Source of the DNA: a virus
Length of the DNA: 33,832 bases
IMG/VR virus record: IMGVR_UViG_3300035162_002058
Span: 1 to 33,832 of that record
Reading direction: 5' to 3' (one strand)
A program made the translations under genes and the position numbers. This document shows positions 18,187 to 27,300 of this stretch, piece by piece (positions within the stretch are counted from its first letter, which is position 1; every line of letters begins with the position of its first letter). Below the pieces are notes generated by a model, which saw only the letters and a program-made list of their open reading frames with translations, was not told the DNA's origin and did no database searches.

Positions 18187-18774
18187 TCATCGTCCTCCTG
18201 TTGCTAATCCGCGCACTAAAGAACCGAGTCCGCCGCCAACATTCTGCATCATACCGGGGTCAGCCAACGCACCATCCAACATGTTTTGCATACTGCCTTG
18301 ATTTGCCATAGCAACCATCTGTTGGACTTGCATTTGGTTCTGTTGAACCACATTTGATGCGTTATTTTGGAGTTGTGTCTTACTCATGGTAACACTATCC
18401 ACCGTTGGTATTCCTTGAACCGCACTAAAGTCAAACTTGTATCCCTCTCCGTCTTCAACTAAGCGCGCATTTGAAAGCATTGTATGAACAGACACCGCGA
18501 CAACGCTACTCATGAGGTTGATGAGAGGTTGAAAGTTTGTATCGCTCATCAACCATCGGTCAATGAGCGGGTTGGTAGTGATAAGGGCTGAAATAATGTC
18601 CATTTCACTCGGTGGAGGTTGATATTGTTGCTGTCCCCACGGAGTTTGTTGTTGTTGCATACCCATACCCATACCCATATTCTGTGAAGGAACTTGTTGT
18701 TGTCCTCCCGCTAATCCGAGATTCATAGCACCTGTTTGCGCGGGTTGTTGGTTGTTACTAAACGGCCATACCAT
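18187..18774 (-). CDS. Gln/Met/Gly-rich protein with a hydrophobic core segment
   Basis: 195 aa. The N-terminal third is Gln/Pro/Gly/Met-rich (MGMGMGMQQQQ). The middle is likely folded (about 57-125) with a hydrophobic stretch LINLMSSVVAVSVHTML (84-100). The C-terminal third is Gln/Met helices, then a Gly-rich end (NVGGGLGSLVRGLATGGR). GAGGTG lies 5 bases before ATG 18774, and the gap to the preceding gene is 9 bases. It belongs to the GTPase module by position. No family is recognised. Confidence 0.8.
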   Translation of the reverse strand: MVWPFSNNQQPAQTGAMNLGLAGGQQQVPSQNMGMGMGMQQQQTPWGQQQYQPPPSEMDIISALITTNPLIDRWLMSDTNFQPLINLMSSVVAVSVHTMLSNARLVEDGEGYKFDFSAVQGIPTVDSVTMSKTQLQNNASNVVQQNQMQVQQMVAMANQGSMQNMLDGALADPGMMQNVGGGLGSLVRGLATGGR

Positions 18775-18783
18775 GATAACACC

Positions 18784-19674
18784 TCACATGCTCCCATCAT
18801 TTGATTGTGTCGGTAAGGGCATAGCAGTATTTTGTTGCTGTTGCTGTTGTAATTGATGCATAGCGAGCGCATCGAAAAGCAAGCGCGAGTTGTTTCCGGC
18901 TTGAAATTGGCGCATATCGAACACTATCAATACCAAATCATTCGTCCCTGTCGCGGAATTAGCGAAATGCGTAACCGGAATGTTGTCATTTTTCAACATT
19001 TGAAAGAAAGGTTCGTATTTAGCGAGTATCGGTGGCGTATTATCTTTCTTTTTGATACTGCTTATTGGCACTACTACGGTTGAAACACCTCTTTTGAGTT
19101 TGGCTTTGAGTGTGCCATTGGTTCCTTCTTCTTCTTTTTCGTCTTCTTTGAGCCATTTAGTCAATAAATGGTATAAGTGGAGGTGTTCGGGACAGTAAGT
19201 TCCCTTCATTTTACGCCCCGAAGTGACATTTTCGCGGGCTATAAACGCTTCAATTTCACCTGTCACGCCGTTTTTCCAATACAAATCCCATAGAGAATGG
19301 CCGCTTTCTTCGTCAATAACCTGTTCATAGATGTTTCCAGCGAGGCGTAAGAGGTGTTCGACATCACATCCGTCCACTACACAGCGCATTGTGTTGGTAT
19401 TGTAGCGATGTTTGCCTCCCCACCACCTACGAGGCGATAAAATACCTCTTTTTATGGGTCTTAGGAGTCTAAATGCCTGTTTTATGTCTTGACGGCGCGC
19501 TTTTGTCGGGTTTGAGTGCCTTGAAGGGTAAAAATTTACTTGAGGGACTTCAATATGCGAACTCGCGTTCGACATAGCGGCCTGTGCCGTCGCTTGCTGT
19601 TGCATTTGAGCAAGACTCATCTGTGTTTGTGCGGCGAGCGTCAATAAATCGTTTTGAGGTTTGTTTCCAAGCAT
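18784..19674 (-). CDS. Hypothetical protein with Cys/His zinc-like sites, next to the GTPase
   Basis: 296 aa. An N-terminal Gln/Ala/Met helix (10-35) is followed by a basic segment (PTKARRQDIKQAFRLLRP, 56-73), then C98/C103/H107 and C161/H164/H166/H169, which could form one zinc site. A folded alpha/beta C-terminal domain follows (VSTVVVPISS, DLVLIVFDMRQF) and a Gln-rich tail. It starts 4 bases after the GTPase stop, with GGTGAT overlapping that stop as its Shine-Dalgarno. The tight coupling makes it the best candidate partner or effector of the GTPase. That is an inference. Confidence 0.82.
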   Translation of the reverse strand: MLGNKPQNDLLTLAAQTQMSLAQMQQQATAQAAMSNASSHIEVPQVNFYPSRHSNPTKARRQDIKQAFRLLRPIKRGILSPRRWWGGKHRYNTNTMRCVVDGCDVEHLLRLAGNIYEQVIDEESGHSLWDLYWKNGVTGEIEAFIARENVTSGRKMKGTYCPEHLHLYHLLTKWLKEDEKEEEGTNGTLKAKLKRGVSTVVVPISSIKKKDNTPPILAKYEPFFQMLKNDNIPVTHFANSATGTNDLVLIVFDMRQFQAGNNSRLLFDALAMHQLQQQQQQNTAMPLPTQSNDGSM

Positions 19675-19678
19675 TTTA

Positions 19679-20401
19679 TCACCAAGTTAACATTTCTATC
19701 ATTGTTTTTTCAACATTCCAGCCAATTTTAGTAGCCATCATGCTAACGCGACACGGAATACCTGCTTTTTGAAGCCTCCGCATGGCTGGACGGTGCGCGT
19801 CGAACACTTTATGTTCTCGCAAACGGTTCGATTGCCACAATATATTCGCTTTATCATCCCACCACTCATCTGCTTTGTTCGCGACGAGCCATATTTGCTT
19901 AGGAGTGTAGCGTTTTCCGCGCAGTCTTGTTTTCAACGAGCGATACTTCCATCGTTTTTCAATCAATGAGTCAACAAGATATTCAAAACCACCCACCGCG
20001 TCGATTATTTGCGCTCCGTTTCCGTTTAAAACACGCGTGTCAGTCATAAAAATGACTATTTCGACCTGCCTATCGACCATATCATCAATCCAAAGGTTCC
20101 AAAACCGTTGTTGCCCTCCAATATCGGCGGAATGAACGACTCTTTTCTCACCTTGCCAGCGAAGACGCTTGCGTGATGCTGTTGGTAACACATAACCACC
20201 ACCGATGAGTCGCTTTGGGTGCATTGTTCGGTCATCTATGTCATCCATCTCACCGGGAGTTCTCATGAATTGGTCAAGTGTTGTTTTACCAACCATAGTT
20301 GGACCGTAAATTCCAAGTCTGCGCGGCTTTAGATAATTGTAAAGTTCCTTGCCATAAACAACTGCACCCATGAGCGCGCTACCAGCAAATGTAGCAACCA
20401 T
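19679..20401 (-). CDS. Membrane-anchored Arf/Ras-superfamily GTPase
   Basis: 240 aa. ATG 20401 overlaps the preceding stop as TAATG, so it is preferred to the in-frame ATG 54 bases upstream. An N-terminal hydrophobic segment (2-16, VATFAGSALMGAVVYG) likely anchors it in a membrane. The GTPase motifs are complete: G1 GPTMVGKTT (33-41), G3 DIGGQQ (93-98) with the Arf-type GGQ and the catalytic Gln present, G4 NKAD (175-178), and a G5-like SMMATK (220-225). FWNLW after G3 matches the Arf pattern. It should bind and hydrolyse GTP as a membrane-associated switch. A 30-residue insertion lies between G3 and G4. Arf-like GTPases are common in archaea and eukaryotes but rare in tailed viruses. It sits inside a run of membrane proteins. 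Confidence 0.85.
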   Translation of the reverse strand: MVATFAGSALMGAVVYGKELYNYLKPRRLGIYGPTMVGKTTLDQFMRTPGEMDDIDDRTMHPKRLIGGGYVLPTASRKRLRWQGEKRVVHSADIGGQQRFWNLWIDDMVDRQVEIVIFMTDTRVLNGNGAQIIDAVGGFEYLVDSLIEKRWKYRSLKTRLRGKRYTPKQIWLVANKADEWWDDKANILWQSNRLREHKVFDAHRPAMRRLQKAGIPCRVSMMATKIGWNVEKTMIEMLTW

Positions 20402-20646
20402 TAACCCACCCACCCACGGACTTTGTTGTAAAACCACTCGACTGTTCCTTCCCAAATGCTTACATCACTCGCTTGTTCAAACCAAGATATACTCAACGCG
20501 GTAACAACACCTGTTATTACACACAGAACCAGTGCCTTTCCCTTCTCGTAATAAGTGTCGAGTGTGTTTTGAGTGTGCAAAGCGCGTAATGTTGCTTCTG
20601 TCGCATCATCACCGGGTGTTTTGAACAACCAACCCATTAGGCTCAC
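20401..20646 (-). CDS. Single-helix membrane protein
   Basis: 81 aa. One transmembrane segment (about 38-55, ALVLCVITGVVTALSISWF) separates a polar N-terminal domain from a short Trp-rich amphipathic C terminus (WEGTVEWFYNKVRGW). The ATG overlaps the upstream stop as ATGA and its own stop overlaps the GTPase start as TAATG, so all three are read as one coupled unit. It may be an anchor or regulator for the GTPase. No family is recognised. Confidence 0.8.
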   Translation of the reverse strand: MSLMGWLFKTPGDDATEATLRALHTQNTLDTYYEKGKALVLCVITGVVTALSISWFEQASDVSIWEGTVEWFYNKVRGWVG

Positions 20647-21167
20647 ACCTTTTTCTTCGCGTAAGTTCCATCCGGGTTTCTTTTACCTTGATTACCCAAC
20701 TTCATAGGTATCTTGGTATCCGCTTTATGGTTCGGTGCTACTTGTTCTTCTTCATTCATACCCATCAACCCAAGATATTGTTGAACTTCGGGGTCTTTTT
20801 CCAACTCTTCCATCTGCTTCTTGAAAGTTACTTCTTGTTTCTTAATCTCCATCTCCATTTGCGCTTGGGTGAAACGCATCTGTTGGTTTTGCATTTGACG
20901 CGACATGTTGCGTTGCATGTTTGAAATAACAGCGCGTTGGTCCATACCATCCTGTGCTAACATTTTGTAAATAAAATAAGACATACCTTGTAATGTGAAC
21001 GCGCCCATCGTGTATGTTATCGCATTCGTGTAAGTGTCGGGTGATGTAAGCCATAATTCAGCATCGAATACAGCAATCGCGCATCCGACAAGAACGCTTA
21101 CGAATGAAATCAGTCCCAATACCCTCAATTCATCTTTGTTTTGATTTTGGGTGCTTTGTGGTTGCAT
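20643..21167 (-). CDS. Two-helix membrane protein with Gln/Met coiled coil
   Basis: 174 aa from the second ATG (21167). The first ATG (21176) directly abuts AAGGAG and would leave no spacing, while the second has about 9 bases. It has two transmembrane segments (about 20-40, VLGLISFVSVLVGCAIAVF, and 52-72), then a long coiled coil rich in Q, M and E (about 80-130, QMRFTQAQMEMEIKKQE), and a basic tail. It is the first gene of the operon driven from the AT-rich promoter upstream. It probably scaffolds the membrane complex with the 81-aa protein and the GTPase. That role is inferred. Confidence 0.8.
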   Translation of the reverse strand: MQPQSTQNQNKDELRVLGLISFVSVLVGCAIAVFDAELWLTSPDTYTNAITYTMGAFTLQGMSYFIYKMLAQDGMDQRAVISNMQRNMSRQMQNQQMRFTQAQMEMEIKKQEVTFKKQMEELEKDPEVQQYLGLMGMNEEEQVAPNHKADTKIPMKLGNQGKRNPDGTYAKKKV

Positions 21168-21176
21168 AAGTCGCAT

Positions 21177-21307
21177 CTCCTTGAGTAGTGCGTGGCGCGA
21201 AGGCTACATAAGCATATTGATTCACCTTTTTCTTGATATTCTTATATTATTATGATAACAATATAGTAATTATTATTCTTATTAGAACAAAACGATATTA
21301 TCGAGAA
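21177..21307 (-). promoter_or_regulatory. AT-rich promoter/leader of the membrane-GTPase operon
   Basis: This non-coding gap lies between the giant gene and the membrane operon. In the minus direction it has the palindrome CGATAATATCG followed by TTTT (21303-21293, possible weak terminator), then a TATA-rich tract (21288-21230). The tract begins GTTCT, AATAAGAATAATA and ends in ATATCAA, an AAGGTGA site (21228-21222) and an ATG at 21215. The whole block lines up with the promoter/leader at 30032-30106, sharing ATAAGAATAATA exactly. A second Shine-Dalgarno (AAGGAG) serves the 174-aa gene. Confidence 0.65.
21204..21215 (-). other. Three-codon minigene (Met-Leu-Met-stop) with a full Shine-Dalgarno
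   Basis: ATG CTT ATG TAG follows AAGGTGA with a 6-base spacer, in the leader of the membrane operon. The matching leader at 30032-30106 leads into a normal gene. This could be a remnant of a lost gene start or a regulatory leader minigene. Confidence 0.4.
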
Positions 21308-24300
21308 TCAGTTAGGGTATTCATCTTCATTTGAAGCGTAAATACTCTCATCTATTGGTTGATTCAATGTTGGACTTCGCCCATAAGTCACATAGGCAGG
21401 GGGTGTGTATCCAACAGGTGGTTCAACAGGTGGTTCAACAGCGGGTTGTTGTTCATTGGTGTGTTGTAAATTCCTCTCCGCGGCTAACGCATACGCTTCT
21501 GCGTCACCGAACTTTTGAGGGTTGAGAACGGGATGAGACAATTTCATACTCGCTTGTCCTGTTGATATATGACTTTGTAATTCTTCCGGTAATGCTCTAT
21601 TGGCGTATGCTTGTGATACTTCTTCATGACCATCGAAGCCGTCATGCTTCCCATCTTCACCATCTATCACGCCACGGATGTCTTCGCGCATTTTCCAATT
21701 CGGCATTTCATGATATTCTGTCATTCTCTTAACGGATTCGTAATTTTTACGGTCTAATGGAGTGACAGCGCGGTCCCTGCTTTCTTGTAAAATTTCATCT
21801 GCTGGTTTCGCGACAAATGTTTCCGTTGGTTGTTGCACGCCATTTTCATCCGGTTCTGTCATTCCGTGTTTTATGTAACCCATCTCCATTTGCTCGGAGT
21901 CTTCATGGTCCACTCCCTGCATCACACTTGCTTTGAAATCTCTTGGATTCAACTTCACACCACCAATAGTCACACTTGTCGCTAAGTTGACTTTCTTTTC
22001 TAATTGTTCTTCGTCTTCATAACCAGCAACTTTCGCGGCTTCATCTTTCAACAATTGAGACAGACCGCTATCTTCCCCGACCATTAAAGAAAAATTGGAT
22101 TGGTTGATACCCGATGGTATTTTTGGATGGTCGAGAGGGTTGTTAACTCGCGCCATGAAATGTTGAAGTGCTTTACGCATGACATACTCTTGCCACAACG
22201 GTTTAATCGCTTTATTACGCATCGTGGTATATCCTTCATTCAACGCGCGATGTTGACCAATTTTGTTTTCAGCAGTCAATAATGAATTAACATCTGTCGC
22301 ACCAGCGGCTTTGAATGCTTTCATTGCTTCTTCACTGTAAGTCATCGCGCGTTTTTCCATACCAGCAATCATCGGTTTTTCATCGAACTCTTTCAAAATA
22401 CTGTTCAGTTCATCACTAAACATATTGGATGTCTTTCTTGCCACCATTGGTTTTTCGATTTTACTAAGCGCGGTTTTAATTTTCTCCAACTTCTCCGGTT
22501 TGAATTGTTCTGCATCCTCAATTCTCTTGAGCAATCGTGATACCTTCTTGTTACCCGCGAAGAAATTTCTCATTTCTTTATGAGTTACCTCTTTGGGTTG
22601 ATTTTCTTGACCCGGTTCAAACAATCCTTCGCGTATTTCTTTCGATGCTAACATGTGTCCATGATAAGGCGTTAGTGGTTCAAAGTCACCAAAAGTCATA
22701 GGTGCGTTTCCTCCGAAGACATCAGCCATCGTTAGTTTCAAATTACCTTCTTCATCAGTAGGCAACTGTCTTCGTTTAGCGCGTATTGCATTCTGTTCTT
22801 TACTACCCAAGCCACTTATGTCGCTGTAATCATCAACATAGTTCGCTTCCGCGATTTCTTGTAGTTTGTGCATTTTTTCAACCAAATGATGGTCTTCATC
22901 ATTGTGAGCGTCTAAGAATGCAGGGTCGTTGACGATGCTATTGTATAATGCATCAATCTCTTTCTTCATCCCCGGTTGACCATGCACAGCCATTGTGTGC
23001 ATCATTTCACAATGTTTTTTCATCATGATTTCGTGATGTTTTTCCATCGCTAATTGATTGACGGAGTTGAGTTTAATCTCCGGCATAGTGTTCATCTCTA
23101 TCTTCGGCATAGAACCTATTTCAGCAGGGGTGTTGATTGCAATATCCGGCATTGTGTTTGGCGGTCTATCTCTTTCATGAGGTGCGCGTGGTATCTCCGG
23201 TGCATTCGGGTCGATAACCAGTGGTTCGCGTTGCTTCTTTTTGCGCGCTTCACGCATTTCTTCAAATGTTTTGAACTTACCGCTCCCTACATGTTGAGAG
23301 AACATTTGCCAAACTGGTGATTTAGGTGAAAGAACACCTTTCAAATAATCCGGTATTTCACCCGACTGTAACATTTCAGCCTGTCCTAACGCCAGTTGGT
23401 TGAGGTAATCGAACTTTTGATTCACCATATCATTGTGTGAATAGTGGTGATTCTTCCCATCAATTTTATTTCCATCTGCGTCTGTATAACCATCTTGGAT
23501 GTGTTCATCATCTGCTGGGTCGCGCATACCTGTTCCAAAACAATCTCCGCAAAGTCCGTTCGATATTTTACCACCTTGAACATAATCAGCGGAGTGTTCA
23601 CAAGCCGGACACGCGAGTTGTTCATGTTCTCCCGCATCCATTTCATCACCCATAGGGTGTTCGTCATATGAAGCATGACCACGCGGCCTCATTTTCTTCT
23701 CGATATATTTGTTGATTTTCGGGCTATTGCGATTTTCGTCGCGCATACTTGGTATGCGGTGACGAATGTATGAAACTGCTTCATCCCTTGTAACAAACCT
23801 ATGTCCATGACATACACCGCACAATGTTGGCGCGTTGTCTCTCCAATTGGAAACTAAGTTATGGGCTTCAATGTTACCATCTGCTATCGCTTTTTCACTC
23901 CCTTTAGTGAAGTGTGAGTTTTGTTCTCTTCGCGCCGCTTCATCTTCTGTCAACAATCCCAATTCGTTTTCGGTATCGTCATGGTGTTCATGTGGTAACT
24001 CCGATATATTCATCATGCTGAAATCATCAGCAGTCAACTCTTTTCCTATACTTTGAATTGTTTGAGGGTCAAGTGCATCTGCCATATCAGCGTCATGCAA
24101 CATATCCTTTGCGCGCTTAATGTCTTCTTCTGTGAGAGGGAAGCCCATTTGAATACGATGAGCGAGTAATTGATTGATTGAATTGATTCGCGGGATTGCT
24201 TTGTTGTTGGTGATTGACATGACACCTGTTCCAGCCATTTCACCCATTCTGCCGAGTTTATATTTGTCGAGTGAGTGAGTGTAGTCTTGGTCCACACTCC

Positions 24301-27300
24301 CATCTATGTTTCCTTTGAAAACGGAATCATAATCGCTATCACCATACATATCATCGTGTAATTCACTAAGCATACCCATCTTAGCGTGTTCGCTTGCTGA
24401 CTCCGGTGATTTTTGCATCTTGGCGAATATCTTAGCCAATTTGTCACTCGCGTTGTATTTTTGACCACCCGTATATACATCTTTACCGATGAACGCACCA
24501 AGCATGTATTCGTTTGTTCGACTAATGTTATCGTCGCTCGCATCTTTTAACTTGGCGATTTTCTTTTCAGCAGATTTAATCTCTTTCAATTTTCTATTAC
24601 GGAGAGCCAACATAGTGCCATATTTATTTTGAAGTGCCTCACCTTGCTCTTTAATCAACGCTATTTGACCGGGTGACTGATATTCACCGCGCTCTTCTCT
24701 TTCTTCACCATCAGCGTCTTTTACCTTTTTTGGTTTCGTCTTTTCTTCGTTGCTGTCTTGGATTGCCTTTTGTTGCAAATACGCCCTGTATAGGTCTTTG
24801 TAAGAATCAATTTCACGCTTTCTTTTCGCGACAATTCCGCTTTGCTTCTCCACACCCTTAGTGGGTGTAGTAATCATAGCGTTCAACAAATTGCGTCGCT
24901 GTTCGGAGGTTTTCAACGCACCCGGTTTGATTTTCTTACCACCATAAGCACCATCAGCGAGTTCTTCCATGAAATGCATAGCATCAGTGATAGCATTGAA
25001 ACGCGTTGCTACAAGCGTTTTCTTACGCATTGATTCTTGATGTTTGTCAACTGAATCGTCATTATCCATAAAGAATGAAGAAGCAACCAATTCCTTGTTG
25101 CTCATACCTGCTGGTCCACTCGCGATTGAGTTATCTTTTGTTCGGTAAAGTCCAAACTTCTTAAAAATGTTAGCCGCGCGTGGGTTGCCTGTAACGACTG
25201 CTTCTTTGATTCTTCGACGCATTGTTCGCTCTTCATCATTTCTCCATTTTTGTTTGTTAGGAGCGTTTGCTTCTCTCTTCACCAACTTTTTATAATCGTA
25301 AAAGTCATTGTCGGGGAAAATATGCCTCAATATAGAACCAAGTGAAATATCATTTTCACTTACACCGTTAGCGTATAGCGGGTGTTCTTCACCGCCTTGT
25401 TTGTATTCTTTGAGTTGTGGGATTGTTATTGCTTTGTGAGTGTAAGGTGATTTTTTTCCTTTGACGGGAGAATTTATCCGCGCTGTTTCTGCTTCCCTGT
25501 TACCAAAACGGTCTGTGTTGCAAGAAACGCATGTTTCGGGGTCGTGTAAAATATCACGGTGCGATACTTCGGGGTCTTCGTCTTTACTACCCTCTTCTTT
25601 TTGTTCTTGGCGCGCAGTATGGTTTCTGTGGTATTTCTCTTGTTGCTCTTGGCTTTTTTGATTGTGTTCTTCATCAACGGCTTCGCGCATACCTGTCTTT
25701 CTCAAATACTGTAATAGGCGGTCTATCGGGTATGTATTCAAACTGCCATCTTTGCGGGTTTGTGTGGATAATGATTTGAATGCGTCAAGATACCCAACAC
25801 GACTCATATCAGCGTTCGCGTATCTCATAGCCGCACCAAGTAAATCAACATCGGATAATCCAATCTGTTTCATCATATCGTGTTGTCTATTCAAACGAGA
25901 AGTAATGGTTGGGAGTATTTGCCCTAAAGTGCCTATACCGGGAACGCTTTTCATTTTTGGCTCATCACCCGCTTTTGCTGTATTTACTAATTGCGTCGGA
26001 CTCAACATTTCATCAAGTTTATTGTATCGTTTTTTGTCTTCAAGTGTCGCGTTGTCAAGGTTACCAAATGCAATCATATTCTCCGCGGTTAATCCAACAG
26101 CCATCAATTTTTTATTGATTGCTTCTTTTTCTTCATCTGTTTTAGCATCAGCGTTCGCGTATGCTTTGTATCGCAGTTCTCGCATCACGCGACTCATACC
26201 GATGAGATTGTTTGTGAATGCGCTTGTTGCTTGAATTATTGAATTCTCATTCATGCCATGAAGCGCGTGACCAACATCGAAGTCATTACCTGTTAAACCA
26301 TTCAGTTCTGCATCGGGGTTCAATTTGTGTTCATTGACACCCATAGCCATGCGTTGCATTTCATATTCGTATTCGTCAATAACACCTTCTTGCAACTGCC
26401 GCTCAAGTTGCACCATTTTTTGGCTTGGTGTCATGCTTCTATTCCCGCGAACTGATTCAAGTTCATCTTCGGGTTCTAACATAGATGATTCAGTGGCTAC
26501 ACCACCAAACCTCTCTCTTCGCGCTTCACTGGCCCTACCTGCTATCTCTTCTTGTGAACCACCCGGTCCAGCACCTTCGGTAGTCACTGCGTTTTTATCA
26601 CCAAACAGACTACTCAAGAGGCCACCCTCACCCGTAGCGGATGTTAGTGACGGATGAAAACCCACTTGACCAACAGATGATAATTCATCAGCCAAAGCAT
26701 CTCGCGTTTTGTTGCTGAATGCACTTTTTGGGTCTTTCAAATACGGACTAATCAACGAATCGGGCATGTTTGGTGCAATCGAAGACAACCCAAGTTGCTC
26801 CGCGGCATCAGCCATAGAGGGTGTAATTGCGTCGGGTGCTTTTCTTTCTACTATTCCCTTACCGTATTTACCCGCGCGACCCGAAGTTCCGAATGCTTTG
26901 TTTCCGGTTAAAGAAATCATAAAGCCGTTAAAATTACTCATCAATTTCTTGAATGCAGTTTTCTCATCAATTGATTCTTCGCGTGAAATATCTCGCACTT
27001 GATTAAGAATTTGCCTTGTGGTTGAGGATGAAGGTTTGTTAAGAGAGAAACTCGACTGCCCTTCTCTTTGTGGAGAAACTGAACCTTCTTGAAACAACTT
27101 GTCGTAAAATTTGCTCGCTCCACCTTTATCGCGCTCCGCAGTGAATCGCTTATCATCCTTAAAGTTCAAGTTCTCCTTTTGCTCATCGCGCAATTGGTTC
27201 ATCTCTTCTTCAAACGAAGGGTCTTGCATTTTACCAGCGACGCGAATCTTACGCCCCACACTTGGTCTGTAATTGCTTGCAATGCGGTCACTCTTCGGTA

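Noticed and set aside
20402-20455. 18-residue N-terminal extension of the GTPase
   Set aside because: It lies wholly inside the preceding 81-aa gene; the ATG at 20401 overlaps that stop as TAATG, a junction used repeatedly here.
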